Positions 50,883-63,169 of a stretch of 64,000 bases of DNA are shown in pieces. The stretch comes from Phylloscopus collybita (lineage: Eukaryota > Chordata > Aves > Passeriformes > Phylloscopidae). The notes beneath the pieces are model-generated. The model saw nothing but the letters and a program-made list of their open reading frames with translations, was not told the DNA's origin and ran no database searches. Location of the stretch: the NCBI GenBank assembly GCA_027886175.1, contig JAJNNQ010000130.1, positions 16,819,501 to 16,883,500 on the forward strand, written 5' to 3'. The first letter of the stretch is position 1. Each line of letters opens with the position of its first letter. Made by a program: the position numbers and the translations under genes.

Positions 50883-53430
50883 TGGAGAATTCGGTTTCCC
50901 ATGGAAAAGGGCCACCGTTCGTGTCTAATGCTGTCGCCCGGCCACTGGGCTTATGGCTACAGAAATTACATACAAATGAGGATATCTCCAAGATGCAATA
51001 TGCCACCAGTTGGAAGTTTGTCTGTTCTTGTAGTGCAAAAGGCCTCCTAAAAACTGACATCAGGAACCTGGCCTGCAGACTTTCATTTCCCCTGGAAAAG
51101 GGCCACTATTCATGTCTAATTCTGTCTGCCTGCCGCTTGGAATCTGCGTACTAAAATTCGTCTAAAATTCTTTACAAATGAGAATATTTCTCAGGTGCAA
51201 TCTACCACCACGTGGAAGTTTGTCTGCTCTTGTAGTGCCAAAGGCCTCCTAAAACATGACATCAGGAACGTGAGGATGGATAATTTGTTTTTCCATGGAA
51301 AAGGCCCATTGTTCATGTCTAATGCTGCTGCCTGCCAGTGGGTATATGCCTACTAAAATTCCATACGTATGAGGATATCTCCCAAATGCAATTTCCCACC
51401 AGATGGAAGTTTGTCTACACTTTTAATGCCAAAGGCCTCCTGAAAACCGACATCAGAAGCCTGGGTTGGAGACTTCGGTTTCCCATGGAAAAGGGCCACC
51501 GTTTGTGTCTAATGCTCTCTGCCTGCCACTGGGCTTCTGCCTGCTGAAATTCCATACAAATGAGGATATCTCCCCGATGAAATAAACCAACAGACGGAAG
51601 TTTGTCTTCCCATGTACTGCAAAAGACCTCCTAAAACCTGATATCGGGAACGTAGTGTGGAGACTTTGGTTTCCCATGGAAAAAGACCACTGTTCCTGTC
51701 TAATGCTGTCTGCCTGGTACAGTGGTTATGACTGCTGAAGTTCCATAAAAATGAGGATATCTCTGCGATGCAATCAACCACAAGATAGAAGTATGTCTGC
51801 CCTTGTAGTACCAAAGGCCTCCTACAAACTGACATCAGGAACGTGAGATGGAGACTTTGGTTTCCCAAGGAAATGGGCCACCGTTTGTGTCTAATGCTCT
51901 CTGCCAGCCACTTGGCTTATGCCTACTAGAATTCCAATAAAATTCTCTAAAAATGAGGATATCTCCCAGGTGCAATCTACCACCTGACGGAAGTTTGTCT
52001 GCCCTTGTAGTTCCAAAGGCCTCCTACAAACTGACATCAGGAACGTGAGGTGGAGACTTTGGTTTTCTATGGAAAAGGGCCACCGTTCCTGTCTAATGCT
52101 GTCTGTCTGCCACTGGGCTTATGCCTGCTGAAATTCCAGAGAAATGAGGATATCTCCGAGATGGAATCTACCACCAGTTGGAAGTTTATCTGCCCTTGTA
52201 GTTCCAAAGGCCTCCTACAAACTGACACCAGGAACCTGGAGTGGAGACTTTGGTTTCCCATGGAAATGGGCCAGCGTTCGTGTCTAATGATGTGTTCCTG
52301 CCACTAGGCTTCTGCCTATTAAAATCCCACTAAAATTCCTTACAAATGAGGATGTCTCCCAGGTGCAATCTACCACCAGATGGAAGTTTGTCTCCCCCTG
52401 TAGAGCCAAAGGCTTCCTACAAATTGACATCAGGAACCTGGGGAGGAGACTTTGGCTTCCCATGGAAATGGGCCACCGTTGGTGTTTAATGCTGTCTACT
52501 TGCCACTGGGCTTCTGCCTACTGTGATTGCACTAGAATTCCATACAAATGAGGATATCTCCAAGATGCAATATGCCACCAGTCGGAAGGTTGTCTGTTCT
52601 TGTAGTGCAAAAGGCCTCCTAAAAACAGACATCAGGAACCTGGCCTGGAGGCTTTGGTTTCCCCTGGAAAAGGCCACTATTCATGTATAATTCTGTGTGC
52701 CTGCCGGTGGGATTTGGCGTACTGAAATTCCTCTAAAATTCTATAAAATTGAGAATATCTTGCAGGTGCAATCTACTCCCGGTTTGAAGTTTCTCTCCCC
52801 TTGTAGTGCCAAAGGGCTCCTATAAACTCACTTCTTAAACGTGGGATGTATAATTTGGTTTCCCGTGGAATAGGGCACTGTTCATGCCTAATGCTGTGTG
52901 CCTGCCACTGGGCGTATGCCTGCTAAAATTCCATACAAATGAGGATATCTCGCAGATGCAATTTACCACCAGATGGAAGTTTGCCTGCCCTTGTAGTGGC
53001 AAAGGCCTCCTAAAAACTGACATCAGGAACCGGGAGTTGCGACTTTGGTTTCCCAGGAAAATAGGCCACCGTTCGTGTGTAATGCTGTCTGCTTGCCACT
53101 GGGCTTCTTCCTATTAAAATTCCACTAAAATTCCATAGAAATGAGGATATCTCCCAGGTGCAATCTACAACCAGATGGAAGATTCTCTGCCCTTGTAGTA
53201 CCAAAGCCCTCCTAAAAAACTGACATCAGGAATCAGGGGTGGAGACTTTGTTTTCCCATGGAAAAGGGCCAGCGTTCATGTCTAATGCTGTCTGCCTGCC
53301 ACTGGGCTTCTGCCTGCTGAAATTCCAAAGATATTTGGAAATCTCTCCGATGCAATCAACCAGCTGAGGGAAGTTTGTCTGCCCCTGTAGTGCCAAAGGC
53401 CTCCTACAAACTGACATCAGGAACGTGAGG
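50883..53430 (+). repeat. Divergent block, second copy of internal duplication
   Basis: Repeats the first copy at an offset of 4504 bp from 50883 to about 52585, then at 4100 bp to about 53430. The change of offset is the 404-bp insertion present only in the first copy. It lacks the LTR. Monomers start at 50883, 51074, 51277, 51467, 51658, 51849, 52051, 52242, 52444, 52646, 52847, 53037 and 53240. Confidence 0.88.
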
Positions 53431-54204
53431 TGGAGACTTTGGTTTTCTATGGAAAAGGGCCACCGTTCCTGTCTAATGCTGTCTGTCTGCCACTGGGCTT
53501 CTACCTGCTGAAATTCCAGAGAAATGAGGATATCTCCTCGATGCAATCAACCACCAGACGGAACGTGGTCTGACTTTGTACTGCCAAAGGCCTCCTTCAA
53601 ACTGACATCAGGAACCTGGGGTTGAGACTTTGGTTTCCCATGGAAAAGGGCCACCGTTCGTGTCTAATGCTGTCTGCTTGCCACTGGGATTATGGCTACT
53701 AAAATTACATACAAATGAGGATATCTCCCAGATGCAATATGCCACCAGATGGAAGTTTGTCTGCTCTTGCAGTGCCAAAGGCCTCCTTCAAACTGACATT
53801 CGGAACCTGGCCTGGAGACTTTGGTTTCCGATGGAAAAGGCCCACCGTTTATGTTTAATGATGTCTGTCTGCCACTGGGCTTCTGAGTACTAAAATACCA
53901 CTAAAATTCCATAAAAATGAGGACATCTCCAAGGTGCAATCTACCGCCAGATGGAAATTTGTCTGCCAGTGTAGCGCCAATGGCCTCCTAAAAACTGACA
54001 TCAGGAACATAGGATGCATAATTGGTTTTTCCATGGAAAAGGGCAACCGTTCGTGTCTAATGCTGTCTGCCTGCCACTGGGTTACGCCTGCTGAAATTCC
54101 TCACAAATGAGGATATCTCCCAGATGGAATCTACCACCAGTTCGAAGTTTGTTTGCCCTTGTAGTGCCAAAGGCCTCCTAAAAACTGACATCAGGAACGT
54201 GGGG
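53431..54204 (+). repeat. Transition monomers before HOR domain 2
   Basis: Four monomers (53431, 53622, 53813, 54015) that fit neither the internal duplication nor the HOR register. The first repeats the start of the monomer at 52051 (GGTTTTCTATGG); the third resembles m5; the fourth has the GGATGCATAATTGG variant related to m18. They lead directly into m6 of copy J. Confidence 0.75.
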
Positions 54205-57200
54205 TGGAGACTTCGGTTTCCCATGGAAAAGGGCCACCGTTCGTGTCTAATGCTGTCTGCCTGCCACTGGGCTTCTATCTGCTGAAATTCCATACAAATG
54301 TGGATATCTTCCCGATGCAATCAACCACCAGACGGAAGTTTTTCTGCCCTTGTACTGTCAATGGCCTACTAAAACCTGACATCGGGAACGTGGTGTGGAG
54401 ACTTTGGTTTCCCTAGGAAAAGGACCACCGTTCCTGTCTAATGCTGTCTGCCTGGCACTGTGGTTATGACTGCTGAAGGTCCATACAAATGAGGATATCT
54501 CCCAGGAGCAATCTACCACCAGGTGGAAGTTTGTCTACCCTTGTACTGCCGAAGGCCTCCTAGTAACGGACATCAGGAACGTGGGGTGGAGACTTTGGTT
54601 TCCCATAAAAATGGGCCACCGTTCGTGTCTAAAGCTGTCTGCCTGCCACTGGGGATCTTCGTAATAAAATTCCAATAAAATTCCAGAGAAATGAGGATAT
54701 CTCCCAGGTGCAATCTACCACCAGATGGAAGTTTTTCTGCCCTTGTAGTTCCAAACGCCTTCTACAAATTGACATCAGGAACGTGGGGTGGAGACTTTGT
54801 TTTCCCATGGAAATGGGCCACCGTTTGTGTCTAATGCTATGTGACTGCCACTGGGATTATGCCTAGAAAAATCCCGTACAAATGAGGATATCTCCCAGAT
54901 AGAGTCTACCACCAGATGAAAGTTTGTCTGCCCTTGTAATGCCAAAGGCCTCCTACAAACTGACATCAGGATTCTGGAAAGGAGGCTTTGGTTTCCCATG
55001 GAAAAGGGGCACCCTTGTTGTTTAATGCTGTCTCCTTGCCACTGGGCTTATGACTACTGAAATTATATACAAATGAGGATATCTCCCTAACAAAATTTCC
55101 CACCAGATGGAAGTTTGTCTGCCCTTTTAATGCCTAAGGCCTACTAAATACTGACATCAGGAGCCTGGTTGGAGACTTTGTTTTCCCATGGAAAAGGGCC
55201 ACCGTTCCTCTCTAATGCTGTCTGCCTGCCACTGGGCTTCTACCTGATGAAATTCCATAAAAATGAGGATATCTCAACGATGCAATCAACCACCAGACGG
55301 AAGTTTGTCTGCCCTTGTAGTGCCAAAGGCCTCCTAGAAACGGACATCAGGAACGAGGGGTGGAGACTTTGGTTTTCCATCAAATGGGCCATTTTTCTTG
55401 TCTAATGCTGTCTGCCTGACACGGGGTTTCTTCCTACTAAAATTCCACTAAAACTCCATAAAAATGAGGATATCTCCCAGGTGCAATCTACAACCAGATG
55501 GAAGTTTCTCTGCCCTTATATTGGAAAACGTCTCCTACAAAGTGACATCAGCAACATGGGGTGGAGATTTTGGTTTCCCATGGAAAAGGGCCACTGTTCG
55601 TGTGTAATGCTGTCTGCCAGATACTGGGCTTATGCCTACTAAAATTCCACTAAAATTCCATACAAATGAGGATACCTCCCAGGTGCAATCTACCACCAGA
55701 TGGAAGTTTGTCTGCCCTTATGTTTCCAAAGGCCTCCTACAAACTGCCATCAGAAACCTAGGGTGGAGACTTTGGTTTCCCATGGAAAAGGGCCACCGTT
55801 CGTGTCTAATGCTGTCTGCCTGGCACCGTGGTTATGACTGCTGCAGTTCCATACAAATGCTGATAAGTCCCAGGTGCAATCTACCACCAGGTGGAAGTTT
55901 GTCTGCCCTTGAAGTGCCAAAGGCCTCCTAAAAATTGACATCAGGAACGTGCTGTGGAGACTTTGTTTTCCCATGGAAATGGGCCACCCTTTTTGTCTAA
56001 TGCTATGTGCCTGCCACTGGGCGTATGCCTAGTAAAATTCCATAAAAATGAGGATATCTCCCAGATGGAGTCTACCACCAGATGAAAGTTTGTCTGCCCT
56101 TGTAATGCAACGGCCTCCTACAAACTGACATCAGGAACCTGGAGAGGACGCTTTGGTTTCCCATGGAAAAGGGCCACCCTTGGTGTTTAATGCTGTCTCC
56201 TTGCCACTGACTTATGACTACTGAAATTACATAGAAATGAGGATATCTCCCAGACGCAATATGCCACCAGATGGAAATTTGTCTGCGTTTGCAGTGCCAA
56301 AGGCCTCCTTCAAACTGACATTCGGAACCTCACCTGGAGACTTTGGTTTCCTATAGAAAAGGCCCACCATTCATGTTTAATGCTGTCTGTCTGCCATTGG
56401 GCTTCTGAGTACTAAAATACCACTAAAATTCCATAAAAATGAGGATATCTCCCAGGTGCAATCTACCACCAGGTGGAAGTTTGTCAGACCTTGCAGTGCC
56501 AAAAGCCTCCTAAAAACTGACATCAGGAACATAGGATGGATAATTTGTTTTTCCATGGAAAGGGGCCACTGTTCGTGTCTAATGCTGTCTGCCTGCCAGT
56601 GGGCAGAAGCCTACCAAAATTCCCTACAAATGAGGATATCTCCCAAATGCAATTTCCCACCAGATGGAAGTTTGTCTGCCCTTTTTATGCCAAAGGCCTC
56701 CTACAAACTGACATCAGGAGCCTGGGTTGGAGACTTTGTTTTCCCATGGAAAAGGGCCACCGTTCGTGTCTAATGCTGTCTGCCTGCCACTGGGCTTTTA
56801 CCTGCTGAAATTCCATACAAATGAGGATATCTCCCCGATGCAATCAGCCACCAGACGGAAGTTTGTTTGCCCTTGTACTGCCAAAGGCCTCCTAAAACCT
56901 GACATCAGGAACGTGGCTTGGAGACTTTGGCTGCCCATGGGAAAAGGGCCACCGTTCATGTCTAATGCTGTCTGCCTGCCACTGGGCTTCTACCTGCTGA
57001 AGTTCCATACAAATGAGGATATCTCCCCGATGCAATCAGCCACCAGACGGAAGTTTGTTTGCCCTTGTACTGCCAAAGGCCTCCTAGAAACGGACATCAG
57101 GAACGTGGGGTGGAGACTTTGGTTTCCCATAAAAATGGGCCATTGTTCGTGTCTAATGCTGTCTGCCTGCCACTGTGCTTCTTCCTACTAAAATTCCACT

Positions 57201-59276
57201 AAAACTCCATAGAAATGAGGATATCTCCCAGGTGCAATCTACAACCAGATGGAAGTTTCTCTGCTCTTATATTGGAAAACGCCTCCTACAAAGTGACATC
57301 AGCAACATGGGGTGGAGATTTTGGTTTCCCATGGAAAAGGGCCACTGTTCGTGTCTAATGCTGTCTGCCTGCCACTGGAGTTATGCCTACTGAAATTCCT
57401 CACAAATGAGGATATTTCCCAGATGGAATCTCCCACCAGTTGGAAGTTTGTTTGCCCTTCTAGTGCCAAAGGCCTCCTAAAAACTGACATCAGGAACCTG
57501 GGGTGGAGACTTTGGTTTCTCATGGAAATGGGCCACCGTTCGTGTCTAATAATGTCTGCCTGCCATTGGGCTTCTACCTACGAAAATTCCACTGAAATTC
57601 CATACAAATGAAGACATCTCCCGGGTGCAGTCTACCGCCAGATATAAGTTTTTCTGCCCTTGTATTTCCAAAGGCCTTCTATAAACTAACATGAGGAGCC
57701 TGGAGTGGACACTTTGGTTTCCCATGGATATGGGCCAGGGTTCGTGTGTAAAGCAGTCTGCATGCCGCTGGATTTCTGCCTACTTTAATACCACTGAAAT
57801 TCCATAAAAATGAGGATATCTCCCAGGTGCAATCTACCACCAGATGGAAGTTTTTCTGCCCTTGTACTTCCAAAGGCCTCTTACAAACTAATATCAGGAA
57901 CGTGGGGTAGAGACTTCGGTTTCCCATTGAAAAGGACCACCGTTTGTGTCTAATGCTGTCTGCCTGCCACTGGGGTTATGCCTGCTAAAATTCCTCACAA
58001 ATGAGGATATCTCCCGCACGGAATCTACCACCAGTTGGAAGTTTATCTGCCCTTGTAGTGCCAAAGGCCTCCTACAAACTGACATCAGGCACGTGAGATG
58101 GAGACTTTGGTTTCCCAAGGAAATGGACCACAGTTCGTGTCTAATGCTGTCTGCGAGACACTGGGCTTATGCCGACTAAAATTCCACTAAAATTCTATAC
58201 AAATGAGGATGTCTCCCAGGTGCAATCTACCACCAGATGGAAGTTTGTCTGCCCCTGAAGAGCCAAAGGCTTCCTACAAATTGTCATCAAGAACCTGAGG
58301 CGGAGACTTTGGTTTCCCATGGAAAAGGGCCACCGTTCGCGTCTAATACTGTCTGGCTGCCACTGGGCTTATGGCTATTAAAATTACATACAAATGAGGA
58401 TATCTCCTAGATGCAATATGCCACCAATAGGAACTTTGTCTCCTCCTGTAGTGCCAGAGGCCTCCTAGAAAATGACATGAGGAACCTGGGGTGGAGACTT
58501 TGGTTTCCCATGGAAATGAGCCACTATTCATGTCTAATTCTGTCTACCTGCAGCTGGGATTCTGTCTACTAATATTCCACTAAAATTCCATACAAATGAG
58601 TATATCTCCCAGGTGCAATCTAACACCAGATGGAAGATTCTCTGCCCTTGTGTTTCCAAAGGCCTCCAACAAACTGCCATCAGGAACCTGGGGTGGAGAC
58701 TTTGCTTTCCCATGGAAAAGGACCACCGTTCCTGTCTAATGCTGTCTGCCTGGCACTGTGGTGATGACTGCTGAAGTTCCATACAAATGAGGATATCTCC
58801 CAGGTGTAATCTACCACTGGGTGGAAGTTTTTCTGCCCCCGTAGTGCCAAAGGCCTCCTAAAAACTGACATCCCGAACGGGGGGTGGAGACTTTTGTTTC
58901 CCAAAGAAATGCCCACCGTTCGTGTCTAATGCTGTCTGGCAGCCACTGGCCTTATGCCTACTAAAATTCCACTAAAATTCTATAGAAATGAGGTTATCTC
59001 CCAGGTGCAATCTACCACCAGATGGAAGTTTGCCTGCCCTTGTATTTCCAAAGGCCTCCTACAAACTGACATCAGGAACGTGAGGTGGAGACTTTGGTTT
59101 CCCATGGAAAAGGTCCATTGTTCGTGTCTAATGCTGTCTGCCTGCCACTGGGCTTCTGCCATCTGAAATTCCATACAAATGAGGATATCTCCTCAATGCA
59201 ATCAACCACCAGACGGAACTTTGTCTGCCCTTGTAGTGCCAAAGGCCTTCTACAAACTGACATCAGGAACCTGGAG
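54205..59276 (+). repeat. HOR copy J (m6-m31, 26 monomers, 5072 bp)
   Basis: First HOR copy after the divergent block. The opening monomer has an m6 body (GGCTTCTATCTGCTG, GTGGATATCTTCCC) but a 5' end with CTTCGG that suits the preceding monomer. Its m13 carries the m3-like 3' half, as in copies A-D. In m20 (about 57026-57085) the sequence repeats the m19 version (CAGCCACCAGACGG, TTTGCCCTTGTACTGCC) instead of the usual m20 version, which looks like local conversion between neighbours. Confidence 0.93.
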
Positions 59277-62200
59277 TGGAGACTTTGGTTTCCCATGGAA
59301 ATGGGACAGCGTTCGTGTCTAATGATGTTTGCCTGCCACAAGGCTTCTGCCTATTAAAATTCCAATAAAATTCTATACCATTGAAGATGTCTCTCACGTG
59401 CAATCTACCACTAAATGGAAGTTTGTCTCCCCCTGTAGAGCAAAAGGCTTCCTACAAATTGACATCAAGAAGCTGGGGTGGAGACTTTGGTTTCCCATGG
59501 CAAAGGGCCACGGTTCCTGTCTAATGCTGTCTGCCTGCCACTGGGCTTATGCCTACTAAAATTACATACAAATGAGGATATCTCCCAGATGCAATATGCC
59601 ACCAGTTGGAAGTTTGTCTCGTCTTGTAGTGCCAGAGGCCTCCTAGAAAATGACATCAGGAACCTGGGGTGGAGACTTTGGTTTCCCATGGAAATGGGCC
59701 ACTATTCATGTCTAATTCTGTCTGCCTGCCGCTGGGATTCTGCCTACTAAAATTCCACTAAAATTCCATACAAATGCGAATATCTCCCAGGTGCAAACTA
59801 ACACCAGATGGAAGTTTCTCTGCCCTTATGTTTCCAAAGGCCTCCTACAAACTGCCATCAGAAACCTAGGGTGGAGACTTTGGTTTCCCATGGAAAAGGA
59901 CCACCGTTCCTGTCTAATGCTGTCTGCCTGGCACTGTGGTTATGACTGCTGAAGTTCCATACAAATGAGGATATCTCCCAGATGAAATATGCCACCAGAT
60001 GGAAGTTTGTCTGCTCTTGCAGTGCCAAAGGCCTCCTTTATACTGACATTCGGAACCTGGCGTGGAGACTTTGGTTTCCTATGGAAAAGGCCCACCGTTC
60101 ATGTTTAATGCTCTCTGTCTGCAACTGGGCTTCTGAGTACTAAAATACCACTAAAATTCCATACAAATAAGGACATCTACGAGGTGCGATCCGCCACTAG
60201 ATGGAGGTTTGTCTGCCCTTGTAGTGCCAAAGGCCTCCTACAAACTGACATCAGGAGCCTGGGTTGGAGACTTTGTTTTCCCATGGAAAAGGGCCACCGT
60301 TCGTGTCTAATGCTGTCTGCCTGCCACTGGGCTTCAATCTGCTGAAATTCCATACAAATGTGGATATCTTCCCGATGCAATCAACCACCAGACGGAAGTT
60401 TTTCTGCCCTTGTACTGTCAATGGCCTATTAAAACCTGACATCGGGAACATGGTGTGGAGACTTTGGTTTCCTAGGAAAAGGACCACCGTTCCTGTCTAA
60501 TGCTGTCTGCCTGGCACTGTGGTTATGACTGCTGAAGGTCCATACAAATGAGGATATCTCCCAGGAGCAATCTACCACCAGGTGGAAGTTTGTCTACCCT
60601 TGTACTGCCGAAGGCCTCCTAGTAACGGACATCAGGAACGTGGGGTGGAGACTTTGGTTTCCCATAAAAATGGGCCACCGTTCGTGTCTAAAGCTGTCTG
60701 CCTGCCACTGGGGATCTTCGTAATAAAATTCCAATAAAATTCCAGAGAAATGAGGATATCTCCCAGGTGCAATCTACCACCAGATGGAAGTTTTTCTGCC
60801 CTTGTAGTTCCAAACGCCTTCTACTAATTGACATCAGGAACGTGGGGTGGAGACTTTGTTTTCCCATGGAAATGGGCCACCGTTTGTGTCTAATGCTATG
60901 TGACTGCCACTGGGATTATGCCTAGTAAAATCCCGTACAAATGAGGATATCTCCCAGACAGAGTCTACCACCAGATGAAAGTTTGTCTGCCCTTGTAATG
61001 CCAAAGGCCTCCTACAAACTGACATCAGGATTCTGGAAAGGAGGCTTTGGTTTCCCATGGAAAAGGGGCACCCTTGTTGTTTAATGCTGTCTCCTTGCCA
61101 CTGGGCTTATGACTACTGAAATTACATACAAATGAGGATATCTCCCTAACAAAATTTCCCACCAGATGGAAGTTTGTCTGCCCTTTTAATGCCAAAGGCC
61201 TACTAAAAACTGACATCAGGAGCCTGGTTGGAGACTTTGTTTTCCCATGGAAAAGGGCCACCGTTCCTCTCTAATGCTGTCTGCCTGCCACTGGGCTTCT
61301 ACCTGATGAAATTCCATAAAAATGAGGATATCTCAACGATGCAATCAACCACCAGACGGAAGTTTGTCTGCCCTTGTAGTGCCAAAGGCCTCCTAGAAAC
61401 GGACATCAGGAACGAGGGGTGGAGACTTTGGTTTTCCATCAAATGGGCCATTTTTCTTGTCTAATGCTGTCTGCCTGCCACGGGGTTTCTTCCTACTAAA
61501 ATTCCACTAAAACTCCATAAAAATGAGGATATCTCCCAGGTGCAATCTACAACCAGATGGAAGTTTCTCTGCCCTTATATTGGAAAACGTCTCCTACAAA
61601 GTGACATCAGCAACATGGGGTGGAGATTTTGGTTTCCCATGGAAAAGGGCCACTGTTCGTGTGTAATGCTGTCTGCCAGATACTGGGCTTATGCCTACTA
61701 AAATTCCACTAAAATTCCATACAAATGAGGATACCTCCCAGGTGCAATCTACCACCAGATGGAAGTTTGTCTGCCCTTGTAGTGTTAAAGGCTTCCTACA
61801 AATTAACATCAGGAACCTGGGGCGTAGACTTTGGTTTCCCATGGAAAAGGGCCACCGTTCGTGTCTAATGCTGTCTGCCTGGCACTGTGGTTATGACTGC
61901 TGCAGTTCCATACAAATGCTGATAAGTCCCAGGTGCAATCTACCACCAGGTGGAAGTTTGTCTGCCCTTGAAGTGCCAAAGGCCTCCTAAAAATTGACAT
62001 CAGGAACGTGCTGTGGAGACTTTGTTTTCCCATGGAAATGGGCTACCCTTTTTGTCTAATGCTATGTGCCTGCCACTGGGCGTATGCCTAGTAAAATTCC
62101 ATAAAAATGAGGATATCTCCCAGATGGAGTCTACCACCAGTTGAAAGTTTGTCTGCCCTTGTAATGCAACGGCCTCCTACAAACTGACATCAGGAACCTG

Positions 62201-63169
62201 GAGAGGACGCTTTGGTTTCCCATGGAAAAGGGCCACCCTTGGTGTTTAATGCTGTCTCCTTGCCACTGACTTATGACTACTGAAATTACATACAAATGAG
62301 GATATCTCGCAGACGCAATATGCCACCAGATGGAAATTTGTCTGCTCTTGCAGTGCCAAAGGCCTCCTTCAAACTGACATTCGGAACCTCACCTGGAGAC
62401 TTTGGTTTCCTATAGAAAAGGCCCACCATTCATGTTTAATGCTGTCTGTCTGCCATTGGGCTTCTGAGTACTAAAATACCACTAAAATTCCATAAAAATG
62501 AGGATATCTCCCAGGTGCAATCTACCACCAGGTGGAAGTTTGTCAGCCCTTGCAGTGCCAAAAGCCTCCTAAAAACTGACATCAGGAACATAGGATGGAT
62601 AATTTGTTTTTCCATGGAAAGGGGCCACTGTTCGTGTCTAATGCTGTCTGCCTGCCAGTGGGCAGAAGCCTACCAAAATTCCCTACAAATGAGGATATCT
62701 CCCAAATGCAATTTCCCACCAGATGGAAGTTTGTCTGCCCTTTTTATGCCAAAGGCCTCCTACAAACTGACATCAGGAGCCTGGGTTGGAGACTTTGTTT
62801 TCCCATGGAAAAGGGCCACCGTTCGTGTCTAATGCTGTCTGCCTGCCACTGGGCTTTTACCTGCTGAAATTCCATACAAATGAGGATATCTCCCCGATGC
62901 AATCAGCCACCAGACGGAAGTTTGTTTGCCCTTGTACTGCCAAAGGCCTCCTCAAACCTGACATCAGGAACGTGGCTTGGAGACTTTGGCTGCCCATGGG
63001 AAAAAGGCCACCGTTCATGTCTAATGGTATCTGCCTGCCACTGGGCTTCTACCTGCTGAAATTCCATACAAATGAGGATATCTCCACGATGCAATCAACC
63101 ACCAGACGGAAGTTTGTCTGCCCTTGTCGTTCCAAAGGCCTTCTAGAAACGGACATCAGGAACGTGGTG
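59277..63169 (+). repeat. HOR copy K (m1-m20, 20 monomers, 3893 bp)
   Basis: Colinear with the canonical unit from m1 to m20, with one base missing in m7 near 60472 (TTTCCTAGG against TTTCCCTAGG). m13 has the alternative 3' half of copies F-I. The last monomer (62978-63169) is already atypical in its second half (CCCTTGTCGTTCC, GGCCTTCTAG), marking the start of the breakdown of HOR order. Confidence 0.92.

Larger units (their letters stand above)
46379..54204 (+). repeat. Divergent satellite block between HOR domains
   Basis: Thirty-eight monomers of the same family, but with many substitutions relative to the flanking HOR and a different monomer order. The boundary at 46379 is a monomer boundary: the copy I monomer m31 is followed by a monomer beginning TGGAGAATTTGG instead of m1. 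Some monomers are recognisable relatives of HOR monomers: those at 46963 and 47154 resemble m6-m7, and that at 47738 resembles m1. The block has its own internal duplication (46379-50882 against 50883-53430), a 404-bp insertion in the first copy, and a solo LTR. It is probably an older or less homogenised layer of the satellite trapped between two HOR segments; that is inference from divergence seen by eye. Confidence 0.9.
54205..63169 (+). repeat. Satellite array, HOR domain 2
   Basis: The 31-mer HOR resumes here in mid-unit with monomer m6 and continues through one partial copy (J, m6-m31) and a second (K, m1-m20). Spacing matches the canonical unit almost exactly: J is 5072 bp, the sum of m6-m31, and K is 3893 bp against 3894 expected for m1-m20. 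The two copies are as similar to domain 1 copies as those are to each other, so both domains were homogenised together or one derives from the other. Confidence 0.93.
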
